Below, piece after piece: positions 1-7,468 of a stretch of 14,969 nt of DNA. This DNA is from JBBIQZ01 sp037442065 (GTDB lineage: Bacteria; Patescibacteriota; CPR2_A; CG2-30-33-46): the NCBI GenBank assembly GCA_037442065.1, contig JBBIQZ010000013.1, positions 1 through 14,969 on the forward strand, given 5' to 3'. The stretch's first letter is position 1; every line of letters begins with the position of its first letter. The position numbers and the translations under genes were made by a program. A model generated the notes under the pieces. That model had not been told where the DNA came from. It searched no databases and saw only the letters and a list, made by a program, of their open reading frames with translations.

Positions 1-53
1 GATAGGGTTGTTAAATCCTTAGAAGCAGTTTGGCCTAAGAACTGCCAGGAATA
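1..53 (-). repeat. 53-base exact repeat, copy A (in S8 protease)
   Basis: Bases 1-53 are identical, base for base, to 2633-2685 and are read in the same frame (YSWQFLGQTASKDLTTL). Identity stops at base 54 and may continue to the left beyond the window. Confidence 0.97.
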
Positions 54-1403
54 AGTTGATAAAGCGGCATTTATATTTATCCGTCCGTAACCATAATAAT
101 CGGTTCTTTGCTGACCGCCCATACCCGAAACTTTATCGGCCGAACTTTCTATGATATTTATTATTTGAGAATTCGTATAACTGGGATTTTTGGCTTTTAT
201 TAAAGCAGCTTCAGCGGAAACATGGGGAGTAGCCCCGGAAGTTCCCCCAAAACCTGAGGTGTAATTTCCTAAACCGTAACCCCCTCCTCCGGTTATATCG
301 GTTGTGTAAAGATTTATTCCGGGAGCTACCACATCCAATTCCGGCCCGTAATTTGACCCCCAATAGCCGGTAATAGCCGTAGATATTCTTTGGTCAGACA
401 AATTAGTTGCCCCTACTGCTAAAACGTTAGAAAATTTAGCTGGATAAAGAATTTGGTTTGAATCATCATTACCAACCGCTGCCACCATTAAAACCCCTTG
501 GCCATAAGCATAATTTACTTCATCCTCTAATGATTGACTAAAACTGGAAGTACCTAAACTCATGTTAGCAATATCAATATTATTATCTGCTGAATATTCC
601 AAAGCAGAAATAATATCCGAAACATAACCGGAACCATTTTGATCTAAAACTTTTAAAGGAACAATTTTAGCGTTCCAATCTACCCCGGCAACGCCAAGAT
701 TATTATTAGAAATAGCTGCTGCAATTCCAGAAACAGACGTTCCGTGAGCATTATCATCGGTGGCGGAATTCGCATCATTAACCCATTTATTGGTAACTGA
801 ATTAAAAGGCAAAGAAGGATTTTGCAAAGCACCGTTTGCGAAATCAAAACCCTTATAATCGTCAATATAACCATTCCCGTCATCATCTAAACTATTATTG
901 TTTATTTCGCCAGGATTTGTCCAAACTCTTGACGTTAAATCTTCATGGTTATAATCAATACCAGTGTCAATGATTGCTATTTTAACGCTTGAATTTCCTT
1001 GATTTATACTCCAACCCTCTGGAGCTTTAATTTTAGGTAAGGACCATTGACTGGAATAAAGGGTATCATTGGGAACAGTAGCGGCCTTTACTTTATAATC
1101 AGGCTCTACATAAGAAACATTGGGGTCTAACTTTTCTTCGCTATAAACTTCTTCAATGGTTTTTCCTTGCGGTATCTTTATCCTATAAATTCCCGCTTTA
1201 TTAACTGCCTTCCCTTCTATATTTAAGTTTTTTAATGACGTTGCACCTTTTTCTTTATTTTTAAATTTAACTAAAAGTTCATCCTTTTTAAAATCCCCGG
1301 AAAAAGGAAACTTATCTTGGGCGTTTACCCTTACAAAAAAGAAGCCTCCCAAAATAAGCAGGGTTAAAGAAAAACAAAGAAGGGGAGTTAAAAACCTCTT
1401 CAA
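1..1403 (-). CDS. Secreted S8 (subtilisin-family) serine protease with C-terminal NBR1-like Ig domain; 3' end outside window
   Basis: Minus-strand reading frame, open from a TTG at 1403 to the window edge (467 codons seen, no stop). The first ~31 residues form a signal peptide (KR, then a long hydrophobic run ending VNAQD). A propeptide follows, with the typical ending VSYVEPDY. The catalytic domain carries all expected residues: Asp146 in IIDTG, His220 in HGTSVSG, oxyanion Asn312 in AVGND and Ser389 in GTSGATPHVSA. An acidic DDDGNGYIDD loop suggests calcium binding. From residue 451 it enters an NBR1-like Ig domain (YSWQFLGQTASKDL) that the window cuts off. The TTG start is chosen because GAAAGGA lies about 6 nt upstream and no ATG or GTG fits the signal peptide. 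It lies 28 nt after the amidase stop, probably in the same operon. Family and secretion are firm; substrate is unknown. Confidence 0.93.
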   Translation of the reverse strand, partial: MKRFLTPLLCFSLTLLILGGFFFVRVNAQDKFPFSGDFKKDELLVKFKNKEKGATSLKNLNIEGKAVNKAGIYRIKIPQGKTIEEVYSEEKLDPNVSYVEPDYKVKAATVPNDTLYSSQWSLPKIKAPEGWSINQGNSSVKIAIIDTGIDYNHEDLTSRVWTNPGEINNNSLDDDGNGYIDDYKGFDFANGALQNPSLPFNSVTNKWVNDANSATDDNAHGTSVSGIAAAISNNNLGVAGVDWNAKIVPLKVLDQNGSGYVSDIISALEYSADNNIDIANMSLGTSSFSQSLEDEVNYAYGQGVLMVAAVGNDDSNQILYPAKFSNVLAVGATNLSDQRISTAITGYWGSNYGPELDVVAPGINLYTTDITGGGGYGLGNYTSGFGGTSGATPHVSAEAALIKAKNPSYTNSQIINIIESSADKVSGMGGQQRTDYYGYGRININAALSTYSWQFLGQTASKDLTTL

Positions 1404-1431
1404 TTTCTTCCTTTCATTAACTGTCTCTATG

Positions 1432-4400
1432 TTAATATTGAACTTTATAAATTGCCACCCTCATTAAAGGGTTAGAAATATTTCCCAAGTTGGTACCTTG
1501 GTAATAATAACTTAAAATACTTTGGTAAGAATCTCCTCTTTGAGCTCTTTGTAAAGCACCGTAAGCAGATAAACCTACTCCATGACCTAATAAAGTTAAA
1601 CTGTTACAATCCGGATCAGGAACAGAAACTAACCAAGGAGTATTTGTCCAGCCCCAAACTTCTTGTGCAGAACGTGTTCGCCCATCTGATCTAGAGAAAA
1701 ACGGGGTGATAACTGGGCTCCCTCCATAAAAAACGGCTTGACTAGAAGTGTTGCTTACAGCTTGAGGAATTGACGGCGCTAATATTTCAAACCCATAACC
1801 CGCGTAAACTTGGTCATCACCATTCCCTTGTCTTGAATTTTTTAAGTAAAAAGGTTCTCCGGGATATTTACCGCCGCGAGAAATATGATAATACCCATAA
1901 CTTCTTTCAACAACAGCCATTGTTTCTAAATGAGTTAAAGGAGAAGATGCTGACGACTCGGCCATGCCCTTAAGATAATCTTCTAATGGTAATTCGTTAA
2001 TGGCCCACAAAGCATTAGAGGTTGGTGAGTAACGAACTTCTATTGCTCCTCTAAATTGATTGTAATTTACTGTTCCGTTCCAATTTAAATCGTTATAAGA
2101 ATCTATTCTTAAATTTCCTGCAGTTGGGTTAAAACGAACTCCGGAACTTGTAGAACCTGAACCAGTGGGAGTTGTAACATAATAATTTCCATTAATATAG
2201 TAAACCTTTGAAGGCGCCCAATTGCTGCCACTTCCTAATAAGTTGTTGGATAAATCCCTAACTTCATAGCTTACATTGCCAGATACCTGAATACCGGTAC
2301 CCCCTAAAACCACTGTATAATAATTTACCCCGGGGTCGTTCATCCAAGTTATTCCTTCGGTTAACAAAGAAAAATGCTCTCTATAGACCCCCGGGGTTCC
2401 TGGGGCTTTGATGGTCCAGGAGAAGGTTGTAGTTTCTCCGGGAGCTACAGTGTCTACCCCATTAGGTAGACCAACAGGACGGTTGGAACCTAACCAAGTA
2501 CCATCATTAAAAGAGCTTAATCTATCTCTAGGGTTGGTGGTACCGACCCTAGTAGGATTTAAACCAGTTCTTTGCCAAGTTACAGTTCCAGTGTTTTTAG
2601 CAGTTAGAGTTAAAGTGGCGGTATCACCTGGGGATAGGGTTGTTAAATCCTTAGAAGCAGTTTGGCCTAAGAACTGCCAGGAATATATATCAGGATTTAC
2701 CGTAATGGTAAGCACCGCATTAGTATTCATCCAAGTTTCGCCTTCAGCTAACGGAGCAAAATATTCATTATAAGTTCCTGGGGCAACCGCTGGTTTTAAT
2801 TTAAAAGTAAAGGTCCCTGTGCCGCCAGGAGGAACTGATGATTCATTTAATACAGCGGGTCTATTGGGCCCTAACCAATCATAATCATAAAATAAACTGG
2901 AGCGATCCTGGGGGTTAGAACAACCTAAACGAACTTGGTTGGATGAAGTATTAGTCCAAGTGGCTGTTCCAGTATTTTTAAAAGATAAAGTGACCGGTGT
3001 TTCTTGATTTCTTACTACACTTAGGGATTGCGAAGAGCTTAAAGCCTCTGCTTTATAAGTGCCTTTGACCGTAATGGAAGTAGATACACCGCTTCCAAAC
3101 CATTCCAAACCTTCGGCTAAAACACGAAAGCCTTCATTATATGTACCTGGGGTTTGGGAAGCTTGCATTACAAAAGTAAAACTACCGGTTTGTCCTGGCA
3201 GAACCGAATCTTCGTTTAGTCCTACAGGTCTATTTGGTCCCAACCAGTTACTTGTAGCAAAAGCGCTGGAGCGATCTTGAGGATTTGCTGTACCAAGACG
3301 AACGGGATTTACCCCATTTTTTTGCCAAGTAACTCCACCGGTATTTTTAAATCGTATAGTAGCCGTATAAGTGTCACCGGTATAAAGTGTTTGGGGCATA
3401 TCCTTAGATGAAAATTCTGAATTATAAAGCGGGCTATTTACAACAATGTAAAAATTAACTAGAGGGTTATTCATCCAAACTAAGCCTTCGGCTAAAGGAT
3501 TTACGTATTCTTTATAAACGCCGGGGGTATTAGGAGCTTTAATTTTAAAAACAAAAGTGCCAACACCGCCAGGGGCAACGGAACCTTCTTGCAATCCTGC
3601 AGGCCTTGGAATATCTAGCCAACTTGAATCATAGAAAGAACTGGAACGATCTTGAGGATTACTTGTTCCAAGATGAATAGGGAAAGAGCCATTATTATAC
3701 CAAGTGCTTCCACCAATATTTTTAGCTTTCAATCTTAAGAATTTTTCCTGGCCGGTGAGAGTAGCTGTTAAATCAGCAGGGGTTGTTAGTGATTGATCCT
3801 CAAATGCCTCCTGGGAAACCATCTGCCAGCGATAGTCAAAGTAAGTAGTTATATAAAAGTTTAAGCTTAAATCATTCATCCAAGATTGGCCTTCTATCAA
3901 GGGGGTAAAATATTCCCTAAACTCACCGTTTCTAGCCGGGACCTGGATATCAAAAACAAAGCTGGCATTTTGCCCAGGTAAAACCTGATTTTCCACCATT
4001 GCTGTTGGGCGATTGGCTCCGAGCCAATCAGGGGTAGCAAAAATACTATTTCTGTCCCGCGGATTAGATGTCCCTAATCTTACCGGATTAGAGCCAGAAT
4101 TACTCCAAGTTCTTGTGCTGGTATTTTTGATAACTAATCTTAATGTTACTCTCTGTCCTGGAGAAAGATTAGTTAAGGCAACAGGCGTTGATAAACTTTG
4201 ATTGGTAAAGGCTTCTTGGGAGATAATTTGCCAAGGATATGAATATTTTGGATACTTCGAAGCAGTTATATTTCTTATATTCCCTATTGTTGACCAAAAA
4301 GCAGTACCCGGACATTCGGTATAATTTTTATACTGACCATCATAATAAGCATATTCTCTATGGCCGCCCATATTCGGTACCCAAGCGCCGTAAGGAGCAG

Positions 4401-5484
4401 CTGTCCCTAAAGGATTTATGTTATGGTTAGCCATTCTTTCGGCAGCAAACTCTGTTAAAGAATTACGCGTTTCGGGAGTAATATCTTCTGCGGAATAAGT
4501 ACCTAAAAGAGCAATTCCAATACTCCCATAATTATATTTATAAGCGTGGCCGCCAACAACGTTTTCACCGCCAAAGCGGCCTTCGTAAATATTGCCATAT
4601 CGGTCAATTAAAAAATTATAGCCGATGTCGCCCCATCCTCGACTATAAGTATGGTACTGCCAAATTGCTCTAACCGTTGACGCAGGATCAGGATCATAAT
4701 TAGAAGTTACTGTATGATGAAGCACTGTTCTTTCATAATTTTGATATTCAGGCGGCCAGTATAAGCCTTGTCCTTGAAATGCCGTTCCATTGGGGTCTGG
4801 CGAGCCCCAGCCCGCCCTGGAAATAACCGGCAGAGAAGAGCTTGCGGCCTTGGCCTCGCTTAAGAGTTTACTAATATTATTGTTATTCTTGGGAACGGTA
4901 GATACTTTAGGCCCTTTGGTTGAATCAATATAATTGAAACTAATATCTTTTAAAACAGGGGTTTTTTTAAGATTATCGGTTTTTAAGGTTACTTTATATT
5001 GAAAAGCTTCTATTTGATTTTTATTCTCGTTGGCAAAGATTAACTCAGCAAAGTTTTGGTCTGAATTTACTTCAGTAACTTTCCCTTCGTCGGTATCGGA
5101 AATAGCGGCCTCTTGCCAATTTTCCCAGTTGTCTTTTGTTTTTAATCTAACCTCGATTTTTATTTCTGCGCCTTCCGGCGTTTCAGATTTCCAATGAGGC
5201 CCTAAGGCATTAAATTTAAAGGGGGTTGTAAAAACTTGGGATACAAAAACATCCTCTTTTTTTGAACCTGACAGTTTAAGGCTGTCTTTGGTTTCAAAAG
5301 AAAGAGGATTAATTTTAGATATATCAAATTTTAAACTAGAAAATTCTTTAAAGGTTTTATCTTCGGATTTGATGTCGGTTTTTTGGTCCTTTGAATAAGA
5401 ATTTCCTAAAATGAAAGTTGTAGCGAAAAATACTACTAAAAAGGTTGCTGTCTTTAAGCTAATCCCTACTACTCTTTTTTTCAT
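1432..5484 (-). CDS. Secreted peptidoglycan hydrolase: PGRP/amidase_2 + five NBR1-like Ig domains + SpoIID domain
   Basis: 1350 residues. Residues 1-31 are a signal peptide. Residues ~80-190 may be a beta-sandwich region. Residues ~218-405 are a zinc N-acetylmuramoyl-L-alanine amidase of the amidase_2/PGRP family, with AGWG, LHHT (His256/257), GYNFLID (Tyr289), GGHR (His375) and ECPG (Cys391). Residues ~412-1060 hold five NBR1-type Ig repeats, most marked by NTG..TW, RLGT.NP.DR, WLG.NRP, PG..G.F.F and EG..WMN. Residues ~1117-1345 match SpoIID/LytB: LPLEDYLKGMAE with Glu1176 at the position of the family's catalytic Glu, and GHGVGLSAYGA near the end. The amidase would remove stem peptides and the SpoIID domain would cleave the bared glycan. 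A consensus promoter lies at 5578-5606. No clear Shine-Dalgarno precedes the ATG, but the signal peptide supports this start. Domains are seen in sequence; cooperation of the two enzymes is inferred. Confidence 0.93.
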   Translation of the reverse strand: MKKRVVGISLKTATFLVVFFATTFILGNSYSKDQKTDIKSEDKTFKEFSSLKFDISKINPLSFETKDSLKLSGSKKEDVFVSQVFTTPFKFNALGPHWKSETPEGAEIKIEVRLKTKDNWENWQEAAISDTDEGKVTEVNSDQNFAELIFANENKNQIEAFQYKVTLKTDNLKKTPVLKDISFNYIDSTKGPKVSTVPKNNNNISKLLSEAKAASSSLPVISRAGWGSPDPNGTAFQGQGLYWPPEYQNYERTVLHHTVTSNYDPDPASTVRAIWQYHTYSRGWGDIGYNFLIDRYGNIYEGRFGGENVVGGHAYKYNYGSIGIALLGTYSAEDITPETRNSLTEFAAERMANHNINPLGTAAPYGAWVPNMGGHREYAYYDGQYKNYTECPGTAFWSTIGNIRNITASKYPKYSYPWQIISQEAFTNQSLSTPVALTNLSPGQRVTLRLVIKNTSTRTWSNSGSNPVRLGTSNPRDRNSIFATPDWLGANRPTAMVENQVLPGQNASFVFDIQVPARNGEFREYFTPLIEGQSWMNDLSLNFYITTYFDYRWQMVSQEAFEDQSLTTPADLTATLTGQEKFLRLKAKNIGGSTWYNNGSFPIHLGTSNPQDRSSSFYDSSWLDIPRPAGLQEGSVAPGGVGTFVFKIKAPNTPGVYKEYVNPLAEGLVWMNNPLVNFYIVVNSPLYNSEFSSKDMPQTLYTGDTYTATIRFKNTGGVTWQKNGVNPVRLGTANPQDRSSAFATSNWLGPNRPVGLNEDSVLPGQTGSFTFVMQASQTPGTYNEGFRVLAEGLEWFGSGVSTSITVKGTYKAEALSSSQSLSVVRNQETPVTLSFKNTGTATWTNTSSNQVRLGCSNPQDRSSLFYDYDWLGPNRPAVLNESSVPPGGTGTFTFKLKPAVAPGTYNEYFAPLAEGETWMNTNAVLTITVNPDIYSWQFLGQTASKDLTTLSPGDTATLTLTAKNTGTVTWQRTGLNPTRVGTTNPRDRLSSFNDGTWLGSNRPVGLPNGVDTVAPGETTTFSWTIKAPGTPGVYREHFSLLTEGITWMNDPGVNYYTVVLGGTGIQVSGNVSYEVRDLSNNLLGSGSNWAPSKVYYINGNYYVTTPTGSGSTSSGVRFNPTAGNLRIDSYNDLNWNGTVNYNQFRGAIEVRYSPTSNALWAINELPLEDYLKGMAESSASSPLTHLETMAVVERSYGYYHISRGGKYPGEPFYLKNSRQGNGDDQVYAGYGFEILAPSIPQAVSNTSSQAVFYGGSPVITPFFSRSDGRTRSAQEVWGWTNTPWLVSVPDPDCNSLTLLGHGVGLSAYGALQRAQRGDSYQSILSYYYQGTNLGNISNPLMRVAIYKVQY
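2305..4251 (-). repeat. Five tandem NBR1-like Ig domain repeats inside the amidase-SpoIID gene
   Basis: Five imperfect in-frame copies of about 125-135 residues: roughly residues 412-547, 548-683, 684-807, 808-931 and 932-1060. Each has the same order of motifs: a tryptophan in strand C (RTW, STW, VTW, ATW, VTW), then a RLG.(S/T)NP(R/Q)DR..F segment, WL..(N/P)RP, PG, and a YxE(Y/H/G)F-type segment with EG..W. Copies differ clearly at DNA level, so they are old duplications. Copy 5 is the exception, sharing a perfect 53-base stretch with the neighbouring protease gene. In this family such domains usually act as spacers or binding modules. Confidence 0.85.
2633..2685 (-). repeat. 53-base exact repeat, copy B (start of Ig repeat 5 of the amidase)
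   Basis: Identical to bases 1-53, same strand and frame. It covers residues 934-950 of the amidase-SpoIID protein, the start of its fifth Ig repeat. Confidence 0.97.
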
Positions 5485-5577
5485 TTTTGTTTTGATAATA
5501 ATTAATTTTTATTTTTAATAATACCGATAAAGGGTAGAGTAAAGGAGGGATAAATATAGATAATTTTATACCTTTAT

Positions 5578-5606
5578 ATTATACACTAATTCGAGCCTAA
5601 AATCAA
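5578..5606 (-). promoter_or_regulatory. Sigma-70-type promoter for the amidase/protease pair
   Basis: On the minus strand, TTGATT (5606-5601) and a perfect TATAAT (5583-5578) are separated by exactly 17 nt. Transcription would start near 5571, giving a leader of about 87 nt. That leader is pyrimidine-rich, contains CCCTCCTTTA, and has no clear Shine-Dalgarno before the ATG at 5484. Confidence 0.8.
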
Positions 5607-5623
5607 GCCCAAACGAGACTGGT

Positions 5624-6796
5624 TTACTTACTTGCCTTTGCTTTGGAAGAAAGATTTAATTTTATAACCTTCTCCCATGGTAAATCAAGAGTGTTTCTCC
5701 CAAAGTGTCCATAAGCGGCTACCTTCCTATATATGGGCCTTCTTAAGTTTAATGTTTCAATTATTGCTGCCGGCCGTAAATCAAAATTTGACTTTACGAT
5801 GTTTATTAATTTATCCTCGGGCACGTTTGAAGTCCCGAAAGTTTCAACTAAAACAGAGACTGGTTTAGAAACTCCTATTGCATAAGCTATTTGAACTTCA
5901 GCTATCGAGGCTAAATTATTAGCAACAATATTTTTAGCAACATATCTTGCCATATAGGCGCCGGAGCGGTCAACTTTCGTGGGATCTTTTCCTGAAAAAG
6001 CACCGCCTCCGTGGCGAGCGTAACCTCCGTAAGTATCTACAATTATTTTACGACCGGTTAAACCAGCGTCTGCATGAGGTCCGCCACAAACAAATCTCCC
6101 GGAAGGATTTATATAAAATTTAATATCATCCTTTAGAAATTTTTTAGGCAAAACTGGATAAATAATTTTCTCTTTAATTTCTTTTTCAATTTCCTTGTGA
6201 GAAATGCCATCTTCGTGCTGAGTGGAAACAATAATAGTATCAATTCTTGAGGGTTTATTGTTTAAATATTCTACCGAAACCTGTGACTTGCCGTCCGGTC
6301 TAAGCCAGGATATTTTTTTACTTTTTCTTACTTCGGTTAATTTTTCGGTTATCTTATGAGCTAAAGAAATCGGCAGGGGCATAAATTCGGGAGTTTCTTT
6401 GCAGGCAAAACCAAACATCATCCCCTGATCTCCGGCTCCGATGCATTCATAAGGATCATCTTCGTCCTCTTTTAAAACCCCTTGGGCAATATCTAGAGAC
6501 TGAGGTTTTAAAAAATCTAAAACCTTACAAGTTTTATAATCTATTCCCCATTCGGCGTTGTTGTAACCGATTTCCTTTAAAACATTACGGGCAATTTTTT
6601 CGGGGTTTATTTTGGCCCTGGTTGTTATTTCGCCGGCAATAACAATTAAATTAGTAGAAGCTAATGCTTCGCAAGCTACTCTTCCATTAGGATCTTTTTT
6701 AAAAACTTCGTCTAAAACAGCATCCGAAATTTGATCGCAAATTTTATCCGGATGCCCTTCGGTGACTGATTCCGAAGTAAAAATGTGTTTGTGCAT
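5624..6796 (-). CDS. metK: S-adenosylmethionine synthetase (methionine adenosyltransferase)
   Basis: 390 residues, the usual bacterial MetK length. It joins ATP and methionine to make S-adenosylmethionine, releasing phosphate and pyrophosphate, in the cytoplasm. Signatures seen: GHPDK at 14-18 in the N-terminal ATP-binding segment, GAGDQG at 120-125 (the methionine-binding loop signature) and the glycine-rich GGGAFSGKDPTKVDRS at 263-278. The C-terminus (YGHFGR, PWEK) is also typical. The ATG at 6796 is preceded by GGGAG with a 6-nt gap. The gene stands alone, with its own promoter and a SAM-I riboswitch upstream, so its product is predicted to repress it. The following gene has a separate promoter. 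Identification is near certain. Confidence 0.98.
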   Translation of the reverse strand: MHKHIFTSESVTEGHPDKICDQISDAVLDEVFKKDPNGRVACEALASTNLIVIAGEITTRAKINPEKIARNVLKEIGYNNAEWGIDYKTCKVLDFLKPQSLDIAQGVLKEDEDDPYECIGAGDQGMMFGFACKETPEFMPLPISLAHKITEKLTEVRKSKKISWLRPDGKSQVSVEYLNNKPSRIDTIIVSTQHEDGISHKEIEKEIKEKIIYPVLPKKFLKDDIKFYINPSGRFVCGGPHADAGLTGRKIIVDTYGGYARHGGGAFSGKDPTKVDRSGAYMARYVAKNIVANNLASIAEVQIAYAIGVSKPVSVLVETFGTSNVPEDKLINIVKSNFDLRPAAIIETLNLRRPIYRKVAAYGHFGRNTLDLPWEKVIKLNLSSKAKASK

Positions 6797-6801
6797 AATT
6801 T

Positions 6802-6843
6802 ACTCCCGGGGCCTCAAAATGCCTATTTCTTTAGTGAGGCCGG
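6802..6843 (-). promoter_or_regulatory. Possible Shine-Dalgarno-sequestering hairpin before metK
   Basis: In the metK leader, CCCGGCCTCA (near 6843-6834) can pair with TGAGGCCCCGGG (near 6816-6805) around an 18-nt loop, with a small CC bulge. The last pairs cover the GGG of the GGGAG Shine-Dalgarno. Part of the same arm (GGCCCC) can also pair with the GGGGCC at the end of the 30-base palindrome, so alternative folds are possible. Function is an inference. Confidence 0.4.
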
Positions 6844-6873
6844 GCCCCACACTTAAAATTTTAAGTGTGGGGC
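6844..6873. repeat. 30-base perfect palindrome in the metK leader
   Basis: Two 15-base arms (GCCCCACACTTAAAA and its exact complement) meet at 6858/6859. In RNA they would form a strong hairpin of up to 13 bp with a 4-nt loop. No U-run follows on the metK strand, so it is not a simple terminator. It sits between the riboswitch terminator and the metK start. Confidence 0.9.
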
Positions 6874-6940
6874 AGTTAATTTTACTACAACCTAATTTCG
6901 CTAAGACTCCGCTGGATTATTTTGCGCTCTTGCTATCACA

Positions 6941-6966
6941 AAATAAAAATCTGCCAATTGGCAGAT
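6941..6966 (-). terminator. Riboswitch-controlled intrinsic terminator upstream of metK
   Basis: On the minus strand, ATCTGCC-AATT-GGCAGAT forms a 7-bp hairpin followed at once by TTTTATTT. The 5' arm overlaps GCTTATCT, which can instead pair with AGATAAGC, the 3' strand of the riboswitch P1 helix. This makes an antiterminator when SAM is absent. Confidence 0.85.
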
Positions 6967-6973
6967 AAGCAAA

Positions 6974-7085
6974 GCTTATCTTTCCCAAAATGGGTTGGAT
7001 TTAGCACCCACACTGCTTAATTTAAGCCAGGGTTGCTGAGTAACTTCTAGCGGGCCAATTCCCTTGTTACTTCTCTTGATAAATA
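6974..7085 (-). ncRNA. SAM-I (S-box) riboswitch controlling metK
   Basis: The minus strand carries the SAM-I core in order. P1 is TTTATC, pairing with GATAAG at the 3' end. Then come AAGAGA, the P2 arms AGTAAC and GTTACT, GGGA, TGGCCCGCTAGAAG, CAGCAACC, a GCTTAA/TTAAGC hairpin, GTGCTAAATCC, and a P4 hairpin CCCA/TGGG followed by AAAGATAAG. It begins about 10-15 nt after the predicted transcription start and ends directly at the switchable terminator. By family rules, bound SAM stabilises P1, frees the terminator and stops metK transcription. Confidence 0.95.
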
Positions 7086-7104
7086 TTTGGTTTTCAATAT
7101 TTAG

Positions 7105-7133
7105 ATTATAATTTCTTTTTCAAAACTAGTCAA
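7105..7133 (-). promoter_or_regulatory. Sigma-70-type promoter for riboswitch-metK
   Basis: On the minus strand, TTGACT (7133-7128) and a perfect TATAAT (7110-7105) are separated by 17 nt. Transcription would start near 7098, just ahead of the SAM-I aptamer. Confidence 0.88.
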
Positions 7134-7260
7134 TAGAATAAAGAAATCTTATTCTCCCTCTTTTTAAGGAGTATTTGTTTTTGAAAATCTATTTGCAAGC
7201 ATTGAGAAAAACCGCTCGGAAATTGTCTTTTAATCCATGCATCGAAGAAAAAGCGTTAAA

Positions 7261-7430
7261 AAAATTAGCGCATGAGAAGCGGCCACGTCAGACGTGGGCG
7301 AGAACCTGTTTAACCCGAGCGAACATCGTGGTAACAGATGAGAACGAGGGCGTGCCCCGAAGAGGTCGTTCAGGTTCGAAAGCTGCCTGCCGGCAAGCCC
7401 TGCCTGACGGCAGGCAGGGCTTCGAATAGT
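7261..7430. other. GC-rich, hairpin-rich intergenic island of unknown function
   Basis: By hand count, 96 of the 160 bases in 7271-7430 are G or C (60%), far above the AT-rich surroundings. It contains stacked inverted repeats: CCACGT/ACGTGG (7283-7297), GAACCTG/CAGGTTC (7302-7308 with 7371-7377), a 12-bp hairpin AAGCCCTGCCTG/CAGGCAGGGCTT (7395-7422), and an alternative CTGCCTGCCG/CGGCAGGCAG (7383-7392 with 7408-7417). A plus-strand frame from TTG 7175 to TAG 7429 (84 codons) lacks a Shine-Dalgarno and has no recognisable motif, so I do not call it a gene. The flank at 7141-7260 holds only a weak 7-bp hairpin (7135-7155) and nothing else I can name. It could be a structured RNA, a dispersed repeat or a decayed transferred segment. 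Confidence 0.55.
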
Positions 7431-7468
7431 GAAATTTTTAGCTTTTTCGAGTCGCGTGGTGGCTTTTG

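Noticed and set aside
2408..2773. 121-codon plus-strand open frame and similar ones inside the amidase gene
   Set aside because: These are antisense shadows of the repeated Ig coding sequence, with no start signals of their own.
2305..4251. CRISPR-like regular repeats
   Set aside because: The units are coding, about 370-410 nt long, diverged and without spacers. They are protein domain repeats.
5541..5548. Perfect plus-strand Shine-Dalgarno AAAGGAGG
   Set aside because: No ATG, GTG or TTG follows at a suitable distance, and the site lies in the leader of the minus-strand amidase gene.
6844..6873. The 30-base palindrome as the metK leader terminator
   Set aside because: No U-run follows it on the metK strand, and a proper terminator already exists at 6941-6966.
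7365..7395. tRNA-like T-loop (GGTTCGAAA)
   Set aside because: The flanking bases do not form a T-stem, and no acceptor or anticodon arm could be found.
7175..7429. 84-codon plus-strand open frame
   Set aside because: TTG start without Shine-Dalgarno, no recognisable motif, and half of it is the hairpin-rich island. High GC alone can keep a frame open.
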